DNA of 53,342 nt from Chara braunii (GCA_003427395.1 BFEA01000256.1:1810175-1863516); one strand, 5' to 3'. Shown: positions 11,951-23,346, numbered from the stretch's first letter. The notes: generated by a model from the sequence alone, not told the origin. Program-made: numbers and translations.

Positions 11951-13582
11951 GAGATAAGTTTAGACTTAGGAGAAGTTGGAGAAGAATGTGATAAGGGGTT
12001 TATTCTCCATTCACTTAAGCTTAGTTTTCAGAACTGGTTTGTGCTGTGTTACATGTCTACTTCGTCCACTAAAGGTCGTTCAGACCGATCCTACGAGGAT
12101 CGTCCTATGTTATCTTTTAATAACAAGTAGGTTTACGATTCAGCTTCAAACTCATTATCGCGACTCAACCTATGATCTTACTCAATGTAGGTTGAATTAT
12201 TTCTTTGAGTTTTCACCCGGACCTTCACTGAATGATTATCTAAAAAGGACTGAGTATTTTCTTTTGAAAAGTGGACAAAGGTTGGGGCTTGTGTGAATAA
12301 CGCAAGGGTTTTCAGTGCAGAGAGTGGTTGAAGTTGACCCTGTGTAGGTTGTCCTCTGTCGATGTTTAATATATGTATGATTACATGTATGTCTTCTGAT
12401 TTTGGAGTTAGGATTTGATCTTGTTTGAGATCGTTCTTATATTTGAAAGGAAGTCACACTTTGATTGTGAGAGTGACCGCCTCACATTATAACCTATTAT
12501 GTTTGTACTTTCTACATTCGTATGGTCTACTTGGACCATGTGCAAGGATTCAGTGAGAATAGAACGAGAGAAAAAAAAGTTATTCCCTTTTATTTTAGCT
12601 TATTTGATTTTTATAGTTGAACAATGAAGCAGGTGGTGGCTATCAAAGTCAAACCCCTTAACATGTCCGAAAACCTCAGAAAATGGTGTCCCTTCCTATA
12701 GGTCAGGGATGTCCTGCCACCACAAAGGGTCGATGCCCGCCTAACGCTTACTCGCGCAGGGTGCAAAAAATGGTACGTCTTATAATCGCACTCTCGATTG
12801 TCTAGCATTAAGAGATTAATCCCTCAAGACGTGTGTCAGCGGACACTTGATTGTTGAAAATGATCCTCGAAATCAAGGAGGACCGAGTGGTTATGGATAT
12901 GACATAGTAAGCCATCATTGCGACTTGTTGTTCATTTATGCATGGCTAGTTAATATGCTAAGGCCTACATCGCAGTGACATTTATTCAGAATCTCGCGCA
13001 CGATACTCGCTTATTTTTGTCGTTAAAAGGTTACGGGTCGGATATGAAAAGGAGACTAGGCATGATTTGAGTACGAGGTTTTGTTTTATTTTATAAAGTG
13101 TATCGAGTGGTTAGATGAACCTTTCTAGTCGACCGACGTAGAACCGCGCTTGGGAGATCAACCCCAGAGCGTCAGTTCTCGTACGGGTTCGATTATGACG
13201 TTCGACTGGTGCAAAGCCGCGCTTGTGAGATAAGCCCCCAAAACGTCGGTTTTCGTACGGGTTTGATTATGGCATTCGACTGTGCGTATCCCCTATGCTA
13301 TAGCGAACGAGAAACGTCCTTGGCTAGACCACTTTTGCGATTCCACTCGTATAACTATCCCACGTGATTCTGTAATGACGGGGATACGTCTGTCCAAAGG
13401 TTGTGACAATCCCTTGGGCAGAGGTAGGTTATGTCTCGCGTGACCTTTATATTGTCGTAGAGGTTCGTGAGAGGTGTGGCTGACGCACTCGGCCTCTGGG
13501 AAAGCTTCCTTGTGCAAAAGTCCTACATATCCATGCGTGACGTGGCCGGGAGGGTCCCCTTGCGGGACCGGTGCGCTCGACA
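11950..13582 (+). mobile_element. LTR-like block A of a retrotransposon
   Basis: It shares an ordered series of landmarks with the minus-strand block at 26169-27680: a stem-loop (12108-12125), TTTTCACCCGGA, GCAGAGA(G/A)TG then TTGAAGTTGACCC, CAAAGTCAAACCCCTT, CGCAGGGTGCA, CCCTCAAG followed by CGTGTGTCAGC, and a terminal GCTCGACA. The last 400 bp also match the ends at 22745-23165, 38990-40038 and 44362-45040. The block ends at GCTCGACA and a primer-binding-site-like sequence follows after two bases, as expected for the 3' end of a 5' LTR. I could not place its left boundary. Confidence 0.7.
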
Positions 13583-13584
13583 GG

Positions 13585-13595
13585 TGGCATCGTTG
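13585..13595 (+). promoter_or_regulatory. Primer-binding-site candidate
   Basis: TGGCATCGTTG begins two bases after the GCTCGACA end of LTR block A. The parallel site after block E is TGGCGCCGTTG, a form common in plant Ty3-type elements and complementary to a tRNA 3' end. The AT in place of GC here looks like decay. Confidence 0.5.
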
Positions 13596-14400
13596 CAGAG
13601 GATCTCGGTTACCTACTGGGGTCCTTAGTGAACGAACCCAGCGTATTAGCAGGTTAATGATCTAGGCAAAACGACAATTTCTATTATTGGTTGAATTGAT
13701 GTGCTAAAAATAACATGTTTAACGCATGATTGTGCAAGATTGAGTAAGAGTAAAAATGGGTGTATGATAGACTCGCGTGTGTATCTTGACACCTATAGTG
13801 GCAGTTGCGATTAGGAATTTGTGAATTATGGTGCCATAAAGTATCCTTGGCAAATACTACGGATATGCGATATTGGTAGAGGTAGGTTGTTGCCTATATC
13901 AATGCACTTTAGCTTTCCCATGTACTCGAGTAAGAATCTTTGGTACTTAGCATAGCCACTAAGCTGCCTAAGTTGTCATGACGGTGTCAGGCTACACTCG
14001 TACTCTTAGGAATGATTTAAGAAGTATACACAATGCTTTACGTAGTATACTTTCTTACCTTAAATCGTATGACAGTAAAAAAAGTTAGTACCATTTTGAC
14101 CCTAATTCTAAGAAGCTCAATTGTCTGATGAGGCTAAGGTTGAGTGAGGAGGTATCAACATGATTAAGCATGTTCATTTTGAACCGAGCCACACCAATAG
14201 TATTCTTTACGACCAATGAAGTGGTTTAAGTGATAGTGAACATATTATGGTACGTATAAACAAATAGGTAAACATAGGGAAGATACTAATATTATTATTA
14301 TCGAGTTTAACTGACGGCTAGCCTAATATAAGGTAGGTTAGCATTAAAAGAACGACAATATGCTAAGAATATTTTGTTTGTTCCTAGCAGGGAAGTCCAA
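13596..14400 (+). mobile_element. Leader region between primer-binding site and gag
   Basis: About 800 bp of DNA without a long frame. Text just after the primer-binding site (AGAGGATCTCG, then CTTAGTGAACG) matches the corresponding place at 45054-45100, supporting homologous leaders in two elements. Confidence 0.5.
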
Positions 14401-14414
14401 TAGGGCGAGAAAAA

Positions 14415-16720
14415 ATGGCGAAGGTGGACGCTCCATCTGATGGTGTGGAAGGAGGTTTGATAATGGATGATCTGGTTGATGCTCTGGATCGGCGAGAAGT
14501 AACTCGGAGATAGATTTCAAAGTTTGAAACCTTCCTATTTAAAGGAAAAAGTCTATGATTGGCTGAAAATGGTGGAATGGGTGATCGTGGATTTATCTGA
14601 GGCTGACAAGTTCAAACGCGTCCTAAAGTACGTGTGGTATGACCTTCAATCTGAGGTGACTAAAGTGATAACGGACACGTAAGGAGGTTGGAGCAGGTTT
14701 AAGGACGAGATGTAGAGGCATTTCAAGTTAGGGGATGACCTACTAGTCGTGTCTGACTTGGGATCATGAGCCGGAATGACTGAACAACGGTGGGCGTTTT
14801 CGCTTCTGCTTTCAGGAAGTACGTGTGGTATGACCTCCAATCTGAGGTGACTAAAGTGATAACGGACGCGCAAGGAGGTTGAAACAGGTTTAAGGACGAG
14901 ATGTAAAGGCATTTCAAGTTAGGGGATGGTCTGCTAGCCGTGTCTGACTTGGGAGCATGAGCCGGAATGACTGCACGGCGGTGGGTGCTTTCCCTTCTGC
15001 TTTCAGGAAAAGGGTGAAAAATGTTTTTGGGATAGCGGAGGAGGAAACAATGCGCTATCTTTGTAGGATATTTTTCGGATTCAGAAGCAGAAACACTGAC
15101 GAGCCGTGAGACTGTAGGGGATAAGCTTACATGGACGACGATAATGAAGAACATTCACATTGAGGAGGGGAATTTGGACCAGGTATACCTATTCCAAATA
15201 CGCCAACATAAACAAAAACGTAAGGAGTGTGTGTTATCGCCGACACGAGCCCTACATTATGAGAAAATTGTACAACATATACTCGCACAACTAGGAGTTG
15301 GGAAAGAGGGAGTAGTTGAGACGAGGGTTGTAACCATCGCCTAAATAAAAGGAAAAGGGCAGACACAAGAGATAGCAGAAAAAAAAGAGTATGGAGAGGC
15401 GGAAGAGTCGGCAGAAACCCCAACGTTTAACTAAGGCGCAACGAAAACAGCGTAACCTTACATTAGGGGGGGGGGGAAAGGCTCAGGAAAGGGGCAAGTA
15501 CCTCAAGCTTTGGCAGTGACCCAACTCGAAGTGGGGGGCCAACCAAGTGGTGTTGGACCCTCATTAACTGGGTCGGCGTCTTACGGGAAATGACCATCTT
15601 TTGGACGAGTGGGACCTTGGCCGATGTATAACTCGTATATGCCATGGGCAATGAGCGACCACATTGCGGGAAACCAATTTGGACCCTACTCTGGCCCGCA
15701 GATGAATATGATGCGATCAAGCTTCCCAGTGGCCCAGAACCAACGTACAGGGCCGCCTCAACCACCTGCGCAGCAAGCATCACAAGCCTGCGTAGTTGGA
15801 GGGGAAACCCAAGAGCCAGGAGGTGGTGGTGGCCATGGGAATGGTGACTGTGGCCAAGGAGGTCGTTGCGGTGGCGGACGAGGCAATGGCGGAGGCCGTG
15901 TGGGACAATGTAATGGTGGCAACCGCGGTGGAGGGTGGAACAATCAGGTTGGTCAAGGGCATGATGGTCAGGATGGCTAGGGAAATGACAAAGGATACAG
16001 GCGTGGGAGGTTCGATTGACGACATGCCATTTGTATGCACTGCCGGATAAAATGTCATACTACTCATTTTTACTATGTCAGGAGACTTGACGAGAACAAT
16101 GGGTTAATATCCTCGAATTTAAATGGGGATATTTATTTTCTTATCCGACATCAGATCAGACGCGAAGCGTCTGCTGAGCACAATGCAAGGTCAGGAAATC
16201 AATACTCTAGCTACACGTGAGATTGATTCCGGATAATTAAGAGTCGGAAGGCGCGAAGCGAAACTGTTTGTCAACTTCCCTTCCCGAGCCCACAAACAAG
16301 GCTAAGGTTTTGGGGGGCGAGCTGCATGACGGGAAACTGTCACGAAATTACATTGACCCCAAAATCCCAGAAGGTGCAAGGTAAAAAACCATTAGAAGGG
16401 CAAACGAGCAGCCCGCGTTACCCGCGTTGTTCTAATGGCTAAAAAACCATCAGAAGATGACACAAAGGTTAGAGGATGGAATGATTGTGGAAGAGTCAAT
16501 AATCCTTGACTCAGATTAAGAAGACACAGATAGTGAGTGAGAGTCTATATCAAACATCCTCTGTATGATGGGGGACTTGATGAGAAAACTGGGAAGGTAC
16601 CGCCAAAAGCTGGTAGAGGTGTGCAAAGGAGGTAGAGTCATGAAATGCTAAACTTCCCAGGGTGTTCTTGTACGACTCTGGCCCCGAGGCCGTGGCAAGG
16701 CCTCAAGGGTACCCATGAGT
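14415..16720 (+). pseudogene. gag: Degenerate LTR-retrotransposon gag gene
   Basis: Gag forms the virus-like particle of LTR elements and packages their RNA. Several broken pieces occur in gag order. An ATG at 14415 opens 32 codons rich in acidic residues. In another frame, 14524-14679 reads through VYDWLK and VWYDL, typical of the helical retrotransposon gag core. Glycine-rich text (GGGGGHGNG-like, 15815-15975) precedes a zinc knuckle at 16032-16073 in the form C-x2-C-x4-H-x4-Y, where the final Cys has become Tyr. Frameshifts, many stops and a 191-bp internal duplication disable it. The knuckle and Gly-rich linker suggest a Ty3-type element; no protease, reverse transcriptase or integrase was seen. 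It follows LTR block A and its primer-binding site, so it belongs to that element. Confidence 0.72.
14626..15007 (+). repeat. 191-bp tandem duplication inside gag
   Basis: The segment starting AAGTACGTGTGGTATGAC at 14626 is repeated from 14817, with scattered substitutions, up to the TTTCAGG near 15007. The differences are mostly transitions. The first copy has a TAA where the second has CAA, so at least one stop arose after or independently of the duplication. Confidence 0.9.
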
Positions 16721-16869
16721 AGCAATGGTGGAAATATGGCCGAGGTCGGGAATGACATTTAGACCTCCGACCAAGAAGTGGTTAATGGAAGGCATATATT
16801 TCACCGACTCTATACTGAAAAGAGTCTTATATATGTACAGCAAAGGTAAACACATTCAATTGGGGATCC

Positions 16870-18355
16870 TACACTTCAGGATTTACTTAGTTTTTTTGAG
16901 GAGTTCTATCCGAGTGCACATTCGGTGTTTCGTTATCGAAACGCACTTCGGGTTTTTCAGGATTTACTTAGTATTTTGAGGACTAATATCCGAGTGCTCA
17001 TTCTGTGTTTTGTTACCGAAATGCACTTCGGGGTTTTCATGATTTACTTAGTCTTTTGGGGACTAATGTCCGAGTGCACATTTGATGTTTCGTTACCGAA
17101 ACACACTTCGCGGTTTTCAGAATTTACTTAGTCTTTTGGGGACTAATATCCGAGTGCGTATTCGGTGTTTCGTTACCGAAACACACTTCGAGTTTTTCAG
17201 GATTTACTTAGTCTTTTGGGGACTAATGTCTGACTGCACATTCGATGTTTCATTACCGAAACGCACTTCGGGGTTTTCGGGATTTACTTCTTCTTTTGGG
17301 GGACTTATATACGAGTGCACATTCGGTGTTTCGTTATCGAAACGCACTTCGGGTTTTTCAAGATTTACTTAGTATTTTGAAGACTAATATCCGAGTGCTT
17401 ACTCGGTGTTTCGTTTTCCGAAATGCACTTCGGGGTTTTCAGGATTTACTTAGTCTTTTGGGGACTAATATTCGAGTGCACATTCGGTGTTTCGTTACCG
17501 AAACGCACTTTGGGGTTTTCGGGATTTACTTCGTCTTTTTTGGGACTTATATACGAGTGCACATTCGGTGTTTCGTTACTATAACGCACTTCGGGGTTTT
17601 CAAGAATTACTTATTATTTTGAGGACTGATATGTGATTGCAGATTCGGTGTTTCGTTACTGAAACAGACTTCGGGGTTTTCGGGATTTACTTAGTATTTT
17701 GAGGACTAATATCCGAATGCACATTCGGTGTTTCGTTACTGAAACGCATTTCGGGGTTTTCGGGATTTACTTAGTCTTTTGGGGAATAATATCTGAGTGG
17801 TGGCGCACTTCGGGGTTTTCAGGATTTACTTAGTCTTTTGGTGACTANNNNNNNNNNNNNNNNNNNNNNNNNNNNNNNNNNNNNNNNNNNNNNNNNNNNN
17901 NNNNNNNNNNNNNNNNNNNNNNNNNNNNNNNNNNNNNNNNNNNNNNNNNNNNNNNNNTACTTAGTCTTTTGGTGACTAATGTTCGAGTGCACATTCGATG
18001 TTTCGTTATCGAAACACACTTTGGGGTTTTCGGGATTTACTTAGTCTTTTGGAGACAAATGTCCGAGTGCACATTCGGTGTTTCGTTACTGAAACACACT
18101 TCGGGGTTTTCGGGATACACTTCAAGGTTTTAAAATTTACTTAGTATTTTGATGATTAATATCTAATTGCACATTCGGTGTTTCGTTACCAAAACACACT
18201 GCGGGGTTTTCAGGATTTACTTAGTCATTTTGGAAAGTTATATCCGAATGCACATTTGGTGTTTCGTTACCGAAACACACTTCAGGGTTTTCGGGATTTA
18301 CTTAGTCTTTTGAGGACTAATATCCGAGTGCATATTCGGTGTTTCGTTACCGAAA
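16870..18355 (+). repeat. 80-bp satellite array, plus orientation
   Basis: About 18-20 tandem units of 80-81 bp. Each contains TTACTTAGTCTTTTG, GGACTAATATCCGAGTGC, ACATTCGGTGTTTCGTTACC and GAAACGCACTTCGGGG. The core GTTTCG-TTAC-CGAAAC is an inverted repeat. Successive GTTTCG anchors lie 80 bp apart. A 110-N gap (17848-17957) falls inside, so copy number is uncertain. The frames reading through it are shadows of the repeat. The array directly follows the gag remnant. Confidence 0.95.
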
Positions 18356-18970
18356 AGTTGTCGGGACAGAAACCCCTGGGCGGGTTTGTGCCTGAGTTTT
18401 TCAAGGTCAGATGCTGTCCGACTCTTTTCGTTGGAATTAAGGAACATGATGAGATTGGCGTTGCCAAAGTTATTCTGACCAACCCTATAACTAAGAGACC
18501 TAATGCCCGACGTCGTTGAAGTAATAAGTCGTTGACGTGTGATATCATTGACGTTCGATCGAAATAGCGGGAGTCAGCAGTACGAATTGTCGTACGCGGT
18601 TTCCGACCAGGCCGCAATGGTGCGAGGTCATGGAAAGACTAAAGTTAGACTTAGTCTAGCAGCCGCGCGATTCAGGGCCTAAGTAGGTTAAAAAGAGGGG
18701 TGCGCCGGGTATAGAGCCGCGACGCAGGGGAAATAGGAAGAAGGGTTTTATTTCCTGGGCCGCCGGGATTGACACCGAGCCAGGGGGTTGATAGGTCGAT
18801 GCCAAGGTCACGCAGCCAACCGACGGGGCAGGGCCTGCCAGCAAAGCTTATTAGGCTTTAGGCAGGCGGGATCTGCAGAGCCACAGACAGGCAGAGCCTG
18901 CAAGGCCATGACATGGGGGAAAAGTAACTGGCAAGCTCTTCGTATAAAAAAGCTGCTCCTCTCACTGTCG
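18356..18970. other. Retroelement-flanking DNA, no gene recognised
   Basis: The plus frame that leaves the satellite stays open for about 55 codons to 18519 and looks more complex than the repeat, but has no motif I recognise. The rest, including the AGGCGGG- and CAGGC-rich part around 18760-18920, has no coding signal. Confidence 0.4.
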
Positions 18971-18975
18971 TGATA

Positions 18976-19069
18976 GGAGTTAGCCCAGTAGGATAAAACA
19001 CTTGACTTTTACCCGACGGATACTGGGATCAAGCCTGGCTGCACACTTCCTACTAGGCTAGCTCCTTTT
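18976..19069 (+). mobile_element. tRNA-derived SINE-like pol III unit
   Basis: An A-box-like TAGCCCAGTAGG (18981-18992) and a B-box-like GGGATCAAGCC (19025-19035) lie at tRNA-like spacing. The unit is bracketed by long complementary arms: 18976-18992 pairs with 19049-19065 at 15 of 17 positions, followed by TTTT, a pol III stop. The A box lies inside the 5' arm. A cloverleaf is not intact, so this is not a tRNA gene. A relative occurs at 29945-30033. Confidence 0.6.
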
Positions 19070-19616
19070 GAAGTAGCCCAAGGCAGTTGGGCGCGACCGA
19101 TTTCGGTCACGCGATCATCAAGATCGTGCGGCTGAGATCTGCCGCGTCCAGATCAGCATGACCCCTGCGCAAGGATGATATGCATAAATCGAGAAATGGT
19201 CCAAATTGTTTCCTCGATCCCAACTGGGGTCGAACGCAGGTCCGCATCTCGCAAGCCATGGCTGAAAAGCCACTGAATGAGACGTTACTGATGGCTGAGA
19301 CAGAAAAAAAAAAAACAAAAAACGGAGCGCCAGTTGGCACATACAGAAGCGAAAGGGACTTATCGTCTCCAGAATGAGTGGCAGGCGCCCGTTTTCATGG
19401 ACTGCCGTTTTTTGTTTTCTGCCAAGTTTTTTTTTTTTTTTTTTTTCCCCCCTTTAGATTTGTTTTCCTAGATTTTGTTTTTAAAATTTTATTTTACATT
19501 TTGTTTTGTATTCTGCCATCACCAGGATGAGCAAAATGGAATGGATCTGCCTCAATATGCGGCTACGTTCCGAGCTTGGGTTTGGGGACCTTGTTACGAG
19601 GGACTCTCTGCACAGC

Positions 19617-19678
<62 letters not shown>

Positions 19679-19981
19679 AAGAGAGAGAGAGAGAGAAAGA
19701 GAGAGAGCTCATAAGCTTTGCACCTGTATCAGGTGCCGTGTTCCACCCAGATACAGGCGCATGCAGGGGGGGAAGACCCCTCTGAGCTCGACTCTAGTTT
19801 GACTCCGCAAAATGACTGAAGCTGGCTGCTCGTTTTGAAAACGAGCTGCCTCTGCACAGAAGAACGAGGGGGTAGGTAGGAAAAAAAGAAAGAAATAAGT
19901 AACGGCCACGTACGTGGCCGCCGGGGTAAAGCAGATACAGGGATAAAAAGTAGAAGGAGAGGGAAGAAGAAGAGTGAGGGG

Positions 19982-20021
<40 letters not shown>

Positions 20022-20100
20022 TCGCGAATCTAATCGCAATGCAAGGTCAGCTGCAGGGGTAGAAGCATCTGGACTCTAAGTTGACAGCAGACTGTTGAAC
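19070..20100. repeat. Low-complexity stretch: poly(T), (GA)n, poly(A)
   Basis: Contains a T run (about 19428-19446), a (GA)n tract (about 19619-19708) and a 38-base A run (19982-20019). A perfect 9-bp-arm palindrome (GCTCGTTTT / AAAACGAGC, 19828-19846) lies between them. A minus-strand B-box-like sequence (19226-19238) may be a SINE scrap. No gene seen. Confidence 0.75.
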
Positions 20101-20760
20101 TTCAAAAGTCTACTCTACTTGGCTCTATACAACCATTTAAGGCTACATCTGACTGGGGATAGCGGCCAAATGCATTTCCAAGGCCTCGAACTTGGTTCCC
20201 CTAAGGGAACATGAAGTTTTTTATCCCTTGATCGAGGTTGAGATCAAGGGTCAGGCTTCACTCCGAATTTTGGTTGGGGGCAAAGCAGCTGCCCTCAGCC
20301 TCCAACCAGCTATAAAACAACCAACAACCAGCCAACCAACATCATTTGTGGCTGGTGCTACTAACATTTCGTTTGGGTGAATGTTGGCTGCTGGAGGATC
20401 TGCGGGTGGAGTGAGAAGGAGATGAGTGGAGGTCTGCAAGAGAGCGTGGGAGTGAGGGTAGCTATAGCTGCCGCTGCACTTGGTGAAACGCAGGGGAGAA
20501 GTTGTTCACTCGGCACGACAACCGTGACACTTTTTTGCGGTGATGCGGAAGCGCTGCCGATTTTTTGCGGTGGCGACACTGAGATTTTAGTGGTGAGGCG
20601 GAAGTGCTGCCGAAATCTTCTGGCATCGACGATGTTTTTTTTGGCAGCAACGCGGAAGTGCTGCCAAACTTTGTGGTGGCGGCAGTGCGTTCTAGGCGGT
20701 GGCGAGGAAGCGCTGCTTATTTTGCTTTGAATGTGAGAGACATTTTGTGGCAACGTGCTC
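20100..20760 (+). mobile_element. LTR-like block with TATA box, copy 1
   Basis: CTATAAAA at 20310-20317 is followed about 230 bp later by GCGCTGCCGATTTT-type units (near 20550, 20610 and 20660). The same arrangement, with alignable text between (GTTGGaggat/GTTGGAGGAG, GAGAAGGA, TAGC then CAGGG), occurs at 25190-25850. Two short hairpins precede the TATA box: GTTCCC/GGGAAC near 20195 and CCCTTGATC/GATCAAGGG near 20225. I take it as the promoter end of an LTR. Confidence 0.5.
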
Positions 20761-20807
20761 TATTATTGACAACAACGACGTAGTGGTGTGGTTAGTGTGA
20801 CGGTGAT

Positions 20808-21329
20808 CAACAGGAAAATTCCCACGAGAAATGAAAGTTGAAAAAACATTCCATTAAAAAAATTTCCTTCGTATTTATAAATTATCATTCCAATGTTCGT
20901 CAAATTCTAAAATTTTCAGTTTCATTTGATAAGATCCTGTCTAAATATGAGTTTTCCCTTCCAACTACATCTATTTGTTCAAAATGGAATGAAAGTGTGG
21001 ATGAGTTTATAAAATGTTTTAATTCAACTTTCATTCTTCTACAAGAAATATCTTCTAATTTAGATTGAATTAACCTATTTATGACCGAAAATCCTTACTT
21101 AGAATGACAGTCCAATTAAAATATTTCATAAACTCGTCCACACTTTCATTCCATCTCTAGCATGCAATTCAAATAAGAAGGGATACCCCATTCTTGGAAG
21201 GAGAGTCTTCAAGTAAGATGAAAAATTTTAAAATTGGAATGACATTTTTTAAGATAGAATAAAAATTTAAAATTTAGAATGTAATTTCACTATAGAATGA
21301 TTATTTAATTCTGGGAAATTTTTCTGTTG
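20808..21329 (+). mobile_element. Foldback MITE, copy B
   Basis: It begins CAACAGGAAAATTCCCA and ends with the near-complement TGGGAAATTTTTCTGTTG. Internal arms also pair: ATGGAATGAAAGTGTGGA (near 20979) is matched by the complement TCCACACTTTCATTCCAT (near 21138). The whole 522 bp is thus a long imperfect palindrome centred near 21075. It aligns with 5262-5784. No frame and no unambiguous target duplication were found, so the superfamily is open. Confidence 0.85.
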
Positions 21330-21479
21330 ATGTTGAGACGTCGTCAGATTATTAGGAGATGATTGTGTGTTGAGAGGGTATTGCGGCATACGATTGTTGT
21401 AGAGAGTGGTGTGGATCAGTTTGCTGATGGCTTGTTGTGAAAGTTTCTCATATGAAGACGAAAATTTATACGGTTTTCT

Positions 21480-22240
21480 TGAGTGAGCCGTCCATAATTT
21501 TCACTCAAGGTCAATCAGACAGTCAGTTGGTTAGTTTGACTCAGACCCCTTCACACCTGTGTGAACCCACACTTGCTTGACCCTGTTCTTTGAATGTTCA
21601 CTGAAAAGGTAGAGGAAATGTGTGTTTGCACGCGTGAATGAAAGTCTGACATGAGTTTGAGATTGCATGGTCTTCTTTTGAACTTGTTGTTTGATCTGAT
21701 GTACAGGTAGGTAGAAGGATGCCTGAAAAAAAGGAATCTGACCATGTCAATGGCAATGAGAGAATGATGTTTGTTTTTTGTTGCTCACTTGTATGTATGT
21801 TGAAGGGATGGGAAGTCAGTAGACGACAAGAAGCGAAGCGATTACGAAGAAGAGAAATATAATTGGACACAGACTTGTTCCCAAGGTTATCCATTTCTTC
21901 CCGAATAACCCTCTCTGTCTGTGCCCATCTGTCTGAATGAATTTCTCTTCTCTGATCTCCTTTTCTTCGTCTAAGTTACCCTTGACGTCAGGCGACAAGG
22001 GACCATTTTGCCTGCCGTGGTAGACGTCTTTCCCTTTCCTAGGAGGCATCTGAGGCGGGGGTTCGCCGCCTTAGGGGCCGACCCTGCTAACGACTCGGGG
22101 TGGACGACTCATGCGGAGGGATGCCATGCTGTTGTGGTTGAGCCAACCCGACTTCTGAGATCCGAGGTTTGCTCGGCCGAGGACGAGGGGTATCCTAGAC
22201 CATTAGCACCTTCTAGGGAAAGGATTTGCGGCTAATCGCA
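21480..22240 (+). mobile_element. Dispersed retroelement block, family F copy 1
   Basis: Aligns with 41735-42480 throughout: ACTCAAGGTCAAT, GTGAACCCACACTT, CTTGACCCT, GCAGGTAGGTAGAAGGAT-like text, CTAAGTTACCCT, AGGAAGCATCTG-like text and ACTTCTGAGATCCGAG. A shorter copy of its left part lies at 41000-41150. It precedes LTR end B by about 500 bp, so it may be the upstream half of the same LTR. Confidence 0.6.
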
Positions 22241-22744
22241 GGGGGCCTTGAGTTCCAAGACGCCTCGCGTTACGGGGGGAACTGCCATAGCATACCCTTT
22301 AGTGGTCGTTTTAGTGGCCACTCGTGCATGGAGAACTGAGCCACAAGAAAGAACTTGGCAACGCACCTCATCAAGTTGAAAAGTCGTGACAGCCCAGTCA
22401 TTTGGCAGGCAGAGTAGAGATGATTCGATCAGACCCTATTCAAGCGTCGCTATGCATGTCAATCATGCTTTTATCCTTTTGCTGACAATTGTTATTTGAA
22501 GTCAAGTCAATGCATCATGGCTCGTCGTTGAATGACACGCCAAGTCAGCCTTTGTCGATTTGATCTGAACGAGTGGTAGGCATGATTGTAATATGTACGT
22601 ATCGATTTCAGAAGACAAGTCAACTTACGTTCACCCGAGTCTTCTTCATTTGAAAGTGTTTTGTCGCAGTAACTCTTGATTGTCTTTGAAAGAAGGGACT
22701 AGGATCGCTCGAAGTTCTCCTTACGCTTAGAATATCAAGTCCTA
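22241..22744. other. Spacer between family F block and LTR end B, no gene seen
   Basis: No open frame of note and no tandem structure. Position suggests it is part of the same retroelement. Confidence 0.4.
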
Positions 22745-23165
22745 GGTGACCGACGTACTTTCCGATCCCTGGGAGATCAGCGCCCCAAGGACTGACGACG
22801 TTCGGGTCCACTTTGGCATTTAACCATGCGTACCTATGCTACAGCGAACGAGCAAATGCCCTCGGCCGACCTACCTCTGCAATTGCATTATAAAAACCTT
22901 CGCACGTGGGTCGGTAGCTCGACGGGGATACGCCCCTAAGGGTGGTGACAACCCCTTAGGGAAGGTAAGTTGTGCCCCGCGAGAACCTATCCTGTCGTAG
23001 GGGACCGTTGAATGTACGGCTGGCGCACTCGGTCGGAGCGGCGAAGGGTCGACGCGGGTTACCGTGTCGTCCCCGAGTTGTCTCTAAAAAGTTGAACGCC
23101 TAAGTTTCTTCTGCGTGACGCGGGCGGGAGGACCCTCGCACGTGTGGGGGCCGATGCGCTCGACA
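22745..23165 (+). mobile_element. LTR 3'-end block B joined directly to satellite
   Basis: Matches LTR ends A, D and E: TACCTATGCTACAGCGAACGA-like text, CCCTCGGC, TTCGCACGTGGGTC, GGGATACGCC, GGTGGTGACAACCCC, TGTCGTAGGG, a TGCGTGACG word and a final GCGCTCGACA. In A and E a primer-binding site follows the final CGACA; here the next bases (ACTCACTTCGGGG) belong to the 80-bp satellite. Confidence 0.75.
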
Positions 23166-23346
23166 ACTCACTTCGGGGTTTTCAGGATTTATTTAGTATT
23201 TCGAGGACTAATATCTGATTGCACATTCGGTGTTTCGTTACCAAAACGTACTTCGGGGTTTTCAGGATTTACTTTACTTAGTCTTTTTGGGGAGTTATAT
23301 CCGACTGCACATTCGCTGTTTCGTTGCCGAAACGCACTTCGAGTTT
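23166..23346 (+). repeat. 80-bp satellite, plus orientation (about two units)
   Basis: Same family as 16870-18355, with CACTTCGGGGTTTTCAGG, GGACTAATATC and TGTTTCGTTACC. It starts at the LTR end and stops at 23346, where the orientation flips. Confidence 0.9.

Noticed and set aside
16870-18355. CRISPR array
   Set aside because: The repeats are contiguous 80-bp units without unique spacers, in eukaryotic DNA.
19982-20019. Poly(A) tail of a processed retrocopy
   Set aside because: The 38-base A run has no recognisable gene sequence upstream and no flanking duplication that I could see.
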